This document shows, in pieces, positions 12,148 through 23,316 of a DNA stretch of 64,000 bases. Made by a program: the position numbers and the translations under genes. The notes under the pieces are model-generated. The model made no database searches. It was given only the letters and a program-made list of their open reading frames with translations, and was not told where the DNA came from. The number at the start of each line of letters is the position of its first letter. Position 1 is the stretch's first letter. Source of the DNA: Cristatella mucedo (lineage: Eukaryota > Bryozoa > Phylactolaemata > Cristatellidae); NCBI GenBank assembly GCA_009760855.2, contig WPIO01000001.1, forward strand, positions 1 to 64,000, read 5' to 3'.

Positions 12148-15100
12148 TATATACACATATATATATATATATATATATATATCCAGAACAGACTTGATCA
12201 CTCAAAATTCTTTTATCCGGTACTCCTGGCCTTAATCAACTTTAAACTGATACGTAACTCAGCAGCTCATCCGGTTGGTTGCCGATGGTGCAACAGTTTC
12301 GTCAAACAACTTCTGTCTGAGCTTTACCGGCTCCCTTTCAAGCTCCGAATCGATTCAAGATCGCATCTTTGGCCTATAGGTTATTTAACTCGTCTGCACC
12401 AGTCTCCTAGTTTGGCATAGGGGTAAGGCGCTCGCCTTTGACGACCGAGGCCGTGGTCTCAAGCATCTCGGCATATATGAAGCGCCTAGATAGACATTAA
12501 TGCAGATTAGTTCTCTCAGAGCGTCATGCGATTAAGTTATATTTTTATATTTCATCTTAACGATTGTGAATAAAAGACGATGCTTCATAAATAACGGAAA
12601 CCGCTCTTTTTTCGTAGTTCATGTGAATCGTCTTCGTCGGTGTCTAAAGTAAGTATGATAGTTGCTTATTTAATCTGCTCTTTAAATGAAATTGAGTTGA
12701 CTCCCGCATGGTGCTAACACCATGCGGGAGTCAGCCAAGACACTGGACACTGCTGCAAGCCATTGCCGTGAAAAGTTCGCCTGCTGTCCTTAAAGTGTGA
12801 ATCTTTCTAAAGCTGAATTCGCTTTTCCACTGATTTAATACCGTGTTCACAAGTCTCGAGCCGTAAGGATATAGCAAGCACTAATGGTCATGCCACTAAA
12901 GAAATGGTCACCTTATCATCGCAATAGTAAACTGACTACCAAATGTTGCCTAACTAAATAGGCGAACTTAGTCAAGGACACCACACCGTTTGGCTAGACT
13001 GAAATAAGACTGGAGGCTGTACCCATCATTAACTAAATAAAACCAAGCTCGGTTGATGCACGGAGATGCAGAAATCATATAGCACATTCACAGAGGAAAA
13101 ATAATTTACTTAATTGCATGGGCCTAACAAGCCTATCTAGACATCTATTGTCTAGATAAACATCTGTCGTCTGGCAAGTAAATGTGCCTAAGGTACTCCG
13201 TGCATTGCAACAATGCGAGTTCTTCCTCGAGCAATTCGAATAGAGAGAGTGCACCGCTAAAAGTAAACACAGAGTGAACCGCTAAACTAAATATACATCA
13301 AAAAGATACGTTGTTATTGAATGCCAAGCGTGTGTCCTAGCGTGTGGTCTATGCCTGCTTGTGCCACACCTGTTAACCGTCTAAGGGTGGTCACTTAATC
13401 ATGGAGACAAGTGCCTGTTGACAGTACATTTTTTTAGAGACAGGCGATATTCCTCATCTCACAAGAAAAGTTAGAAAGAGTACTGACATACTGCGTTAAC
13501 TGTCAGACTGTGACAACGATAACGGTCACTCTCTCAAAACTGTTTGTGATTGGCGAATTGCGGGACATTAAGACGTTTTACTTGTGGATCTAGAGTGAGG
13601 GCCCCTATTTCAGTCGATGCTATTGCATTGCCTCTTGGAGCAATTACAACCCATCTTATAGGCGAACATGCTTATTTAAAGTATTCACTATTTATAAAAA
13701 GTAGGGTTATTGTTTTTTCCCTCTGTATTGAGAAGAGCAGGATCCACTTGCGATATACTTTGCCGGGGTGTGCTCACTCAGAGCCATCACTGCGTTTGCC
13801 TCTCCATGGACAATGCTTAAAGGTGGGTGGTGAATCCTTGCCTTGGGCGGCAAATGCCCAGATTCGGCTATAGGCAGCAAATGCCAAGATTCAGCTATCT
13901 TGAGTTTTTACTGGTATTCTAATTTTTTAGCCATTGGCTTTCGGCCGGGCCACGTCCTACGTAATCTTTTGAATAGTATCAGTTTAATAGTCTCTTAGTT
14001 CTCGTGAGTAGAACTAAACGTTATTCGATTCATAACCTGTATGTATGTGAAGTCTGACCTTTTGCCATAACGATTGTGGTCGTGAAGCCTTGAGTCAATT
14101 CTGACCCATGGGAATTTCTCACCACCTGCCTCCTTACAATTTGAACAGCTGTCAAAACTAAAGAATTGGCAATTTGGACTAGAAGGTTGGTGTAAATGAC
14201 ACTCCCTAAGGCGGTAGTGCAACGATGCAGCAATCCGTAAGCGACGAAATGTAATACCACTTTGTTGCCGATACGTTCTTTATTATCCAAGCCAGGAGCA
14301 TGCTCGTACAGAAGGAAGTGTGTATGTGAAGACCGCGCTTTGGGCAGACAATTAACTAGCAGTAATGCGCTTGAGCAAGCTAATCAAAAATACTAGCTGA
14401 TTTAACAGCCTCTTTTGTATAGCGACAGAAGAGCCTCTACGGCTATCACCACTGCATGCAGTGGCGATAAAGGATCGCCCACCGCAGGATTCGAATCCAC
14501 GAGCTCGGGGCCGAGGTCGTGAAAAGCAACTGCCTTACCTAGTGAGCCATCGCGGCTCACCAGCTAGCATTCGTCCAACTTTTGCTGTTACCACAGTTTT
14601 GACGAAAAGCAGGCTAGAGTGTTGATCTGCATGATCTCGCTGCCTGTTCACGTAGCCATCGTACAGGAGGTAAGTTTGACAACAGGAGAAGTCGTAAAAA
14701 TATATCTCATAGGTAAGCTGCTGCCCGCAGCGGGTTGCGATGGTATCGATAGTCGGCTCTCTGCTCGAAGGGACGGTAGTCCTTTTTTCGATCACATTGG
14801 CGGGGGTTTGTCGTCGGTAGGAGGAGGAGCTAGCATGGGACACGGAAGCACACAATATAGGTGACAATCCGTGTACGTTTGGATGCTGCAGTGCCACGAC
14901 TGTTGTCCCTCTCATTTTATCTAAGGGTAAATATAGAAGCTGTGTTTTAGCAGTCAGAAAGTACTAAGGCCTACCTTTATATTCCGGCACTTTCCACGAG
15001 TAGTATTGCAATGTCTTCCATAAAGTCATAATGAGTTTTTTCCCTGTAGATTGAAAAGGTGCAGCCGCAGAATTATTTTCGAAACCGAGTTAAGCCAAAA

Positions 15101-18100
15101 ACTGGACAGGCTTTCTCTACAATTGGTAGCAACGTCGTTCAGAGTAGTTCATGGGAAGATCCCTAACGCCGAGGTGACATCGTAGCAAAGGCGAGCATGT
15201 ATGTAGAGATCCTCTGTGGTTGGGATGGCTATGAGGTGATCCTCGTTGGGGCTTTGTGGCTTATTGGCATTGCTAAGATAACTTCGAGTAGCAGAGTCCA
15301 ACGGTTAAGTTTTCTCAACGCTTTCGGTACTGGGAATGAGGGTGGCAGTCAATTCCGGAGGCCGTATTCACTGTTAATTTGTTGTCAGCACAAATGCGAG
15401 CGTCAGCATTTGGGTTTTAACTCACGAAAGATAGGAACAGCCCTCTAGCGAAATTCGACAGAGACTAGAACGCCGCAGGTCACCAATCTCGAGCTCAACT
15501 TCAACTTTGCCTCATAGGCTGAGAGTCCGGAGTGAGCGGATGGAAGTAGCTGGGTGGAAGTGAGCAACTGGACCACAGTAGCAGGGTCGACGTGCAACTC
15601 TGCTTTTGTGCCCGCAAGCTTCTCCAGATCAGGCTTAGAGAACTACGGAACAGCTGAGAAAATTCAGTGCTGTCAGTTTAAGATACCTCTGACGAGTTTA
15701 ACTTGCAACGTTCATGCCAGTCGTAACTACGCCGATTTGGACCGCAGCAAATAGCCACCGTGCGGGGTAAGGCGTAGCGTTTGTTCTTGTACCTGACATT
15801 CAGTGTCGCACGAGCTTTGGGTTTGATTGAGCGCTATAGAGTACGTACATGAGCATGGTAGCTTAAATAGTTGGTTGCTGAACGAAGTAGTTCGAAGCCG
15901 ATTCGTAGTCCATGAACAAAAGTTATTTGGCATTACCGGCAGACTCTGCCCAAAACTCGCAAGGTGAAAAATTATCGGTTGGTTTTGTTTAGCTGGCGAC
16001 GTAAGTTTCTAGCTCTACGGCAAGTTGAAAACTTCCTACCTGGCGTGGTACAGCAGACAGACTTTCTTACGGACTTCGTCCTGGGTGGCAGCCCCAAGCA
16101 CCCATAGTTCTCAAATGGGCGGAACCACCTATTCTCGCGGACGATCAACAGCGCCATCTCAAACAATGCTAGGAAACTTATATCACCCATTCTAGCTCAT
16201 ACACAGTTGTGCCTAGGAGCGGCTCAAAAATAAAATCTCCATTGCCAAATGTATTATGCACGAAAGCACCATCCGTAGGGGACAAACAACATTGCATGCA
16301 AGCCCCAAGTGAGCAGACAGAATGCAACGTTACCGGCGAGTCCTTGACGATTTAAGCCAGGGGCGCATTCTAAAAGAAGATATACGAATATCAAGCTAAG
16401 CATTCGGTGAATAACTAACCAGACAAGAAGTAAGCGTGCGAGCAGTGATAATTTCAAGAAATTATTAAATACAAAATTTGTCAATGCGAATCATTTGGTG
16501 AATCGAAGCTTCAGGGGATCTTGGTGGGATGTAACTTCTTGTGCCTACCTAAAAACAGGTTTTGCCTGGACTTTTGACTTGTCGCTTCATTGAAATACTG
16601 TGCATTTTAGGGCAACTCTCATATCAAAGCAAATACATCGACCGAGCGGAGTAGCACACACAATATCCCTCTAATAGATATTATTATTGCAAAATAATTT
16701 AGAAAATGTAAAGATCAGCCAAATAGCAGCGGTGGATCAAAGTGGGGTAAAAATGCTGAAATTGCAGCATTCAGGGCAAACTTATGGAAAATATTTAGCA
16801 ATCGGTGGCTGATGCAGTAACATCGTGCCCCTAACATAGAACTTCTCTATTTAAATCAAGCTTTGCAGCTTCCAGAGCTATGGAATTTCCACTTGGCTAT
16901 AGGTCCAGCTGTCCCTTGAGCTTTATGACTTTGTGGTTACGACCGTCTTCAGTTCAGGGTATCGTGTAGTACACCTAAACATTATGAATTAACGAGTAAA
17001 AAGTCGCCATTATTCTTCCTGGTCTCCGAAAACCTGTCATTGTGTCGCCGATGCTAAAACTGGCACGTTTTAGAAGCAATATCATGATTTGTTTGGCAAT
17101 CGCAAAACCCGGGCTATTTTTCTGTGCAACTTGCCACTAGTTTATCCGTTTTCATTAACGTTTTGGAAAATTTACTACCGCGTCCTATGGCTTGTAAAAA
17201 TACTTCTCGCATTATGGAGAATAGAGAAAAAATCTTCTTTGAAGGGGTTTTGTAGTAGGAACTTGCTTATTACAACACAGAATTGATCTCCCTATATTTA
17301 ATTGTATTTTTGTCGCATTTCCTGTAATTTTATTTAAAATAATAATTGTGCAAACTGGTTGTCTGTACTCTCCAGTTGGCGCCGTTTGGGCATCCTTAAT
17401 CCTACGGACTAAGAAACTCAATGCATGGTCGCTCTTCATATATGCATGCATGCATGCACAGGTTTCTCTTACTTCTGCTTATAGACTATCTTAATGTAGA
17501 ATTAATTAAGCTACTAGACAATCTTAAGTATATCAAATCGTGTTACTAGTTTTTTGAGCTACTGCACAATCTTTAGTCTGCCAAATTATGTTGGTAGTTT
17601 TTTCTTGATAGTTCAGACTTTAAGGAAAGAGAAATGTCCACGTCATTGGATAACAAGAGGTACGTTACTTCGTTGGTGCCGATACATGATGAACGTGTGC
17701 CAAGGGTTCCTTTATCACTAGGACACAGCTTATCAAGTTTACGTGGTCATCGCTGATCCCCAATATACAAAGTGAAGTGGCAAATGTGTATTTCGATGCC
17801 TTAGGTCTTAGCTCAATGGTGAGGTGCTCGTTCTTCGCGACCCGGATCCTGGGTTCATGTCTTGCAGTTGGTGATCCTTTATGGCGAACTGCAAGCGGTG
17901 GGATGGCTATCAAGGCTCTTCTGCTGCAATATAATGACGCTTTAAATAAGCTAATTATTTAATTAATAATTTTGTATTTTTTTGGGATAGCTCGTCTTCG
18001 CTAGAAATAGTGCTGTGAATTAAAGTTTGCTTTTACACTGCCTTGTAGTTGTGTTCTATTCATACCTTAAATGTTCGGCAACTTGTAGATTCATCCGTCA

Positions 18101-18799
18101 TCTGAAGTCAGCGTCGCTCACGTCGACGTCGAGTTTCTAGAAAGTGTAATTGCGGGCTCACGAGATGCTAGTCATCGTCGTCCAAAGCACGACTCGAATG
18201 GGTCAGACGATATGGAGGAGACTGCTGCAGAGCTGTCAGATACTGAGGCTATCGATGATTCACGTGACTTTTCAGAATTTTGCAACTTAGTGACTGCTAA
18301 AAGCTCAGAATGTAAATTGCGGTCCAGCGCAGTTACACGTGCCTATAAAAACACGGAAAGGAGCAATAAGAACTTCAAAATGCTTTTGCACCAAGATATT
18401 CAGCGGCTTGCCGATCTTAAGGAGCACGCTTCTAAGAAAAATCAATTTCGGACTGAAAAGGACCACACAGGTGTGAGCCAATCGGCTTTATCGTCACGGG
18501 ATTTGCATTCCGTAAATGTGTCACCCGTACAGAGTTCCAAGAATATTGAGATACCTGTTCGGACAACGACAGACGTGGCTTGCCAGACCGAGTGCTTTAC
18601 TTTCAACACAGACGTAGCCATTCAAACTGAGCCTGACGAAGCAGAATACTCACGCACTGCTAAAATCTCCCGTCATTTGCAGGAAAATACCCATTGGCAA
18701 GCGCAGAAAGTAGGCAACTTTGTGTGCGATTCAGCCAAACGTACGTTTTCGCAATCGCGGCCGAAGCGTTCGTCTAGTCTTCCTAACTTGAGTTGCTGA
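4038..18799 (+). CDS. Gene A: spliced unidentified gene, faintly REDIC1/C12orf40-like (5' incomplete)
   Basis: Proposed exons are 4038-4194, 4272-4390, 5295-5479, 5575-5715, 15050-15173 and 18089-18799. Each has a pyrimidine-rich acceptor, and intron phases match throughout (1, 0, 2, 2, 0). The weak points are the exon-2 donor (GTGCCA) and the jump across a 9.3-kb intron full of repeats. The product is Ser/Thr/Lys-rich, has no predicted membrane segment and ends [14 protein letters not shown]. Two features recall vertebrate REDIC1 (C12orf40), a meiotic crossover factor: an early [12 protein letters not shown] segment followed by [13 protein letters not shown], and a late pair of Q-T-E motifs (DVACQTE, DVAIQTE). 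This comparison is from memory and weak. The start codon was not found. It may instead be a centrosomal or coiled-coil protein, or two genes. Confidence 0.5.
4272..4390 (+). CDS. Gene A exon, Ser-rich
   Basis: Acceptor TTTTTTTTAAAG. The two leading bases complete the Gly codon left open by the previous exon, giving [15 protein letters not shown] and [15 protein letters not shown]. The donor is uncertain: GTGCCA after 4390 keeps the phase needed by the next exon, GTCAGT after 4386 does not, and without a donor the frame stops at 4420. Confidence 0.5.
5295..5479 (+). CDS. Gene A exon
   Basis: Acceptor CACTATTTTCAG|GATTGC, donor CGCAAG|GTCAGC. Only phase 0 is free of stops. It encodes [20 protein letters not shown] and then a polar, Asn/Thr-rich stretch. 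It leaves in phase 2. Confidence 0.6.
5575..5715 (+). CDS. Gene A exon
   Basis: Acceptor GGTTTAATTTTTAG, donor ATCCAAG|GTACGA. It enters and leaves in phase 2. It encodes [20 protein letters not shown] and then [21 protein letters not shown] further possible 3' exon at 5921-6029 would end the protein early; see the rejected list. Confidence 0.6.
6030..7067. other. Intron of gene A, no feature recognised
   Basis: Non-repetitive AT-balanced sequence without splice-bounded frames. ATTAAA at 6125-6130 would be a weak polyadenylation signal if the short 3' exon at 5921 were ever used. Confidence 0.4.
7068..7166 (+). mobile_element. SINE-2 3' fragment
   Basis: It contains GAGTCTTGCAGTTAGCGATC, an ACTGCAAGCGG block, and the tail AAGGCTCTTCTGTCGCTATAC. 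These align with the 3' half of the copies at 7271, 14,396 and 17,803. It lies opposite the next copy, so the two form a spaced inverted repeat. Confidence 0.7.
7271..7439 (-). mobile_element. SINE-2 copy (tRNA-derived)
   Basis: The minus strand shows GTGAGCCGTAATGCACACTA, a GGTAAGGCGG A-box-like segment, and a strong B box GAGTTCGATTCC. The body GGGCGATCCTTCACTG and tail AGTCTCTGCTGTCGCTATAC follow. It matches the copy at 14,396-14,561 along its length, including the junction AGCTGATT beside the tail. Confidence 0.85.
7793..8165 (+). mobile_element. LINE B 3' end, 5'-truncated
   Basis: It starts CGAACCTCAAATCCTTTGGAG and runs through the LINE B C-terminal and 3' UTR (GCATGCTGACCCTGTGCATG). 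It ends in the stem-loop tail AAATGTAAAGTGCCTAGTAA ... GAGGGCACC and ATTATTATT. It is similar to the copies at 55,108 and 10,545. Confidence 0.85.
8166..8599. other. Intron of gene A, no feature recognised
   Basis: I see no coding frame or repeat that I can relate to the families in this window. Confidence 0.35.
8600..8800 (+). mobile_element. LINE B RT C-terminal fragment, 5' half of a split copy
   Basis: It encodes [20 protein letters not shown] and then [20 protein letters not shown]. This is the thumb/C-terminal signature seen in every LINE B copy here. The copy is interrupted at about 8800 by LINE A and resumes at about 10,545. Confidence 0.85.
8801..10540 (+). mobile_element. LINE A copy with decayed reverse transcriptase
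   Basis: This is a CR1/jockey-like non-LTR reverse transcriptase spread over several frames. At 8920-9060 [10 protein letters not shown]-like and LSKTLEKI-like blocks appear. At 9109-9310 come [13 protein letters not shown] and [20 protein letters not shown]. At 9405-9580 come [13 protein letters not shown] and [12 protein letters not shown] with the catalytic YADD. At 9661-10,044 comes [20 protein letters not shown] and then [19 protein letters not shown]. The 3' end reads CACCCACATAGACTTTGGGG and finishes in TTACATTACATT. Frameshifts and stops make it inactive. It sits inside LINE B. Confidence 0.9.
10541..10945 (+). mobile_element. LINE B 3' half of the split copy
   Basis: It resumes LINE B at TTTAGCTACACCTCATGCGA, continues AACCTCAAATCC and then the 3' UTR, and ends with AGTGCCTAGAAAGGGATTAA and GAGGGCACTATATAAATG. 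Compared with the uninterrupted copy at 58,440, it joins the 8600-8800 fragment directly. Confidence 0.85.
10946..11628. other. Intron of gene A; short direct repeats only
   Basis: A short diverged direct repeat TTCAACACGTGTATTT occurs at about 11,327 and 11,374. No coding frame is supported. Confidence 0.35.
11629..12063. repeat. 145-bp tandem triplication
   Basis: Three head-to-tail units start at 11,629, 11,774 and 11,919, each 145 bp. I see only a few substitutions (GAGTATACTC/GAGTTTACTC, TATAGGC/TATATGC, GAGATTG/GAGACTG). The unit begins GGCATCACAAATCAGCTACA and has no coding content. The third unit runs almost into an AT array. Confidence 0.97.
12105..12182. repeat. (AT)n microsatellite with ACAC interruptions
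   Basis: An alternating TA array interrupted by CACACA and CACAT. It follows the 145-bp triplication after about 40 bases. Confidence 0.95.
12405..12550 (+). mobile_element. SINE-1 copy, strongly diverged
   Basis: TAGTTTGGCATAGGGGTAAG, CGACCGAGGCCGTGGTCTC, and a tail GAAGCGCCTAGATAGACATT ... CTCTCAGAGCG. It keeps the A-box, central and tail blocks of SINE-1 with several indels. Confidence 0.65.
12699..12732. repeat. Perfect 15-bp-arm hairpin, 4-base loop
   Basis: The left arm GACTCCCGCATGGTG (12,699-12,713) and right arm (12,718-12,732) are exact reverse complements around the loop CTAA. It lies in the long intron of gene A, not next to a recognised element end. Confidence 0.98.
12733..14395. 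other. Intron of gene A, no gene seen
   Basis: A small direct repeat around 13,850-13,900 (GGCAAATGCCCAGATTCGGC, then a diverged second copy 27 bp later) is the only structure noted. Open frames are short and not flanked by convincing splice sites. Confidence 0.35.
14396..14561 (-). mobile_element. SINE-2 copy
   Basis: It is collinear with the copy at 7271-7439. The minus strand has GTGAGCCGCGATGGCTCACT, AGGTAAGGCAGTTGC, a B box GGATTCGAATCC and the tail GAGGCTCTTCTGTCGCTATAC. Confidence 0.85.
15050..15173 (+). CDS. Gene A exon, amphipathic segment
   Basis: It has an unusually good acceptor (GAGTTTTTTCCCTGTAG) and a donor GCCGAG|GTGACA. In the frame entering with two bases from the 5575 exon and leaving in phase 0, it encodes [20 protein letters not shown] and then [20 protein letters not shown], probably helical. 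Both phases fit the neighbouring exons, which is the main reason for placing it in gene A. Confidence 0.5.
15174..17802. other. Intron of gene A, no feature recognised
   Basis: Long unique-looking sequence. Open frames on both strands are below 90 codons and lack matched splice sites. TGCATGCATGCATGCA occurs near 17,442. Confidence 0.35.
17803..17961 (+). mobile_element. SINE-2 copy, diverged subfamily
   Basis: AGGTCTTAGCTCAATGGTGAG forms the A-box part, CTGGGTTCATGTC a damaged B box, and the body GGTGATCCTTTATGGCG and tail AAGGCTCTTCTGCTGCAATA follow. Its head matches the minus-strand fragment at 45,671 better than the 7271 copy. Confidence 0.75.
18089..18799 (+). CDS. Gene A terminal exon with paired QTE motifs
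   Basis: The largest single-exon frame of gene A: 236 codons from acceptor CAACTTGTAG to TGA. The opening segment ([19 protein letters not shown]) and the acidic part around [14 protein letters not shown] precede a basic helical stretch ([20 protein letters not shown]). Then come DVACQTECF and, 15 residues on, DVAIQTEP. The protein ends Ser/Arg-rich. Paired QTE motifs can bind dynein light chain LC8 in other proteins, but these lack the full K-x-T-Q-T form. No AATAAA is seen nearby; the first is at 20,284. Confidence 0.65.
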   Translation: MHPSSEVSVAHVDVEFLESVIAGSRDASHRRPKHDSNGSDDMEETAAELSDTEAIDDSRDFSEFCNLVTAKSSECKLRSSAVTRAYKNTERSNKNFKMLLHQDIQRLADLKEHASKKNQFRTEKDHTGVSQSALSSRDLHSVNVSPVQSSKNIEIPVRTTTDVACQTECFTFNTDVAIQTEPDEAEYSRTAKISRHLQENTHWQAQKVGNFVCDSAKRTFSQSRPKRSSSLPNLSC

Positions 18800-21182
<2,383 letters not shown>

Positions 21183-21299
21183 TTGTGCGTGCATGTGTGT
21201 GGGGGCGTGGGTGTTCGCGCATGTAAGCAACCCGGCAGCGGCAACTTAACTGTCAGCTTCTTAACTGTCAACTTCCACCAGCTACACCCGGCAGATGCG

Positions 21300-21470
21300 C
21301 TCACGCCTCCTCCTGGCAGCAAGAGTGCACGGCGAAGGGGCGGCGGCGGCGGCGGCGAAGCAGCACCGTGCTGCGCCGCGCCGCGCCTCTCGTTAAAGCC
21401 CCGACTCGGGTGTTTTTAGTGAATTAGACAGAGATTAAGTTCTCCGAAGATGCTATGCAAATGTTTTTTG
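21300..21470. other. GC-rich patch and SINE-1 tail relic
   Basis: 21,300-21,415 is GC-rich with a (CGG)n run. 21,421-21,468 (TTAGACAGAGATTAAGTTCT and GATGCTATGCAAATG) matches the SINE-1/LINE B tail on the plus strand. Confidence 0.5.
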
Positions 21471-22223
21471 TATCCTCTTCAGAGCGAGTACATGCAGCGG
21501 TAGAGGTACCACAGCGGTGCAATGGCTAGTTCCTTGTAAGAGTAGTGCTCCTCCGAAAATTCCACTACCAGGTCGAACCCATCACAAAGTTCGCTCGGTC
21601 GCAATTTTGCACGTGTCTTGACCTACTTTATCCTACCACTGAGGGTGCTGCTTTCCGATCATCTTGAGGTATGCCAATGGTGACCTGGTGTGGTAAAGGG
21701 AATTCCGAAATACTTTGCTTCTTAGGCCTTCAAACAATTAAAAAGTAGATGTAGTAGATGTAGTCGATGACTGTGTCATGTATATGACACTCATAAGACG
21801 GTGCTTGTGTTAGAGGCAAATTATTCTCTGCGACGGCACTGCTCACTTTAAGCAGATTCGCTTTAAATAAGCATTGAATTTGGTGGCTCATATTCGTCGT
21901 GCTGTCTCTACTTGATGCAGAAGTAGGATTGGATCTATCGCTTATCAACGTGTAACCGAGACTAGAGGGTTAGGCAATCTTCCCGTCCGACTGCCCACGC
22001 CCTAGTTACGCCACCATCTTTCCGCGTCGCTGTCGCACAGGTGGCAGCTGAAGAACGGCCTTTGAGAAACCTTTTAATAACGAGACCGCATACACAGCAA
22101 TGGCAAGCGAACTGGAGAGCTGGATACTGGATACATCAGGGTTTCAGGGATAATGTGGGATGAAGTGGGATAACGTGGAATGAAGACGATACAAGCATTT
22201 ACAAACGCGGAAGGGATGCGCCC

Positions 22224-22612
22224 TCGCACTGAAGCAATCTTGAAGGCGACCTCTGCTGTCCTAGGGTACCAATCACTTCGCCAGAGGTGCGAGTGATTGC
22301 GTAAAAGGGAGTCATGCACCGCTGAGCACACCTCGGCTCGAGCCGAGGGCTCCAGCTCAGGTAGGGGAAGAACTGCCTAAGAACTGCATACTACGGAGGT
22401 ATGCAGTCATGCAGGATCATAACAATGAAATTATTTTCAAAAGCGAAATGAACGCCTTTGGACAGAAGCAATCTTGAAGGGGAGCGACAGCTGATGTCTC
22501 ACTAGTACCACTCACGACGCTAGAGGTACGAGCGACCTCGTAATGACGGAGTATCATACCCACGTACATCTCAAGTTGAACAGGGCTCTAGCTCAGGGAA
22601 TCCTAAAAACAA
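22224..22612. repeat. Diverged direct repeat, two copies
   Basis: Copy 1 (about 22,226-22,372) and copy 2 (about 22,464-22,598) share GAAGCAATCTTGAAGG, then ACCACTCACGACGCTAGAGGT (or variant), CGAGCGACCTCGTAA, and CTCTAGCTCAGG. Copy spacing is about 240 bp. Origin unknown. Confidence 0.7.
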
Positions 22613-22790
22613 CACGCCATAGCGGAACAGGACGCACTGAGAGCGAGCGTGCGTGCGCTTAACTTCAAGTCCCGGAGAGTTGGGTCCTCGTGACTTTCGT
22701 GGTTGGCTGAGTAGCTGAAGAACGCCTGCTATCCTTCGAGATGCCGATACTTTGCGATAAGAACACACCGCGACGGATCCTCGACGGATA

Positions 22791-22870
22791 TAATAATAAT
22801 TATATAATAATTATAATTATATTAATATATAATATAATTATGTAATTATAATTATAATTATATAATAATA
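22791..22870. repeat. AT-only (AATTAT)-type low complexity
   Basis: 80 bases of A and T only with TAATTATAATTATAT motifs. It lies 65 bases left of the inverted-terminus element. A similar patch occurs at 50,628-50,745. Confidence 0.95.
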
Positions 22871-22935
22871 CGTCTCATGAGCTTGTCTCCACAACTGCTT
22901 TGATTAATGCTCGCCGTCGCCCGTCGCGTCCGGGT

Positions 22936-23316
22936 TCGACGAATTACCGCAGTCCACTCGAATTAGGCTAACATCGACGAGACATAAGCATTGCCGAGCG
23001 CAAATTTTGCTCTGATATTGTAGGACGCATTTGAACGTATATCCACCAAATTTCATGTCGCTGTGCAATTGCGCACTTACACAAATGAGTCTCGACGCCG
23101 GACGCCTCTACCGTAATCCACCACAATCCACCGCAATCCATTCTAGTTCCTGTCAAATCCATCATAAATCAGCTGCGAACAGCTCCAAAAAGTTTGGAAT
23201 ATCAAACTACGCTACGCGCACAATGTACCCTGAGCATTTCGCGCAATTCTGCTCACGCATTCTCGGGAAGTCCACTAAAGTAAGATTGCGGTGGCTCAAG
23301 CCAGTACCGCAATCCA
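22936..23316 (+). repeat. Left inverted terminus
   Basis: It includes GAATTAGGCTAACATCGACG, TTTCATGTCGCT, GACGCCGGACGCCTCTACCG and CCACCGCAATCCATTCTAGT. The same blocks appear in order on the minus strand at the right end. Confidence 0.9.
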
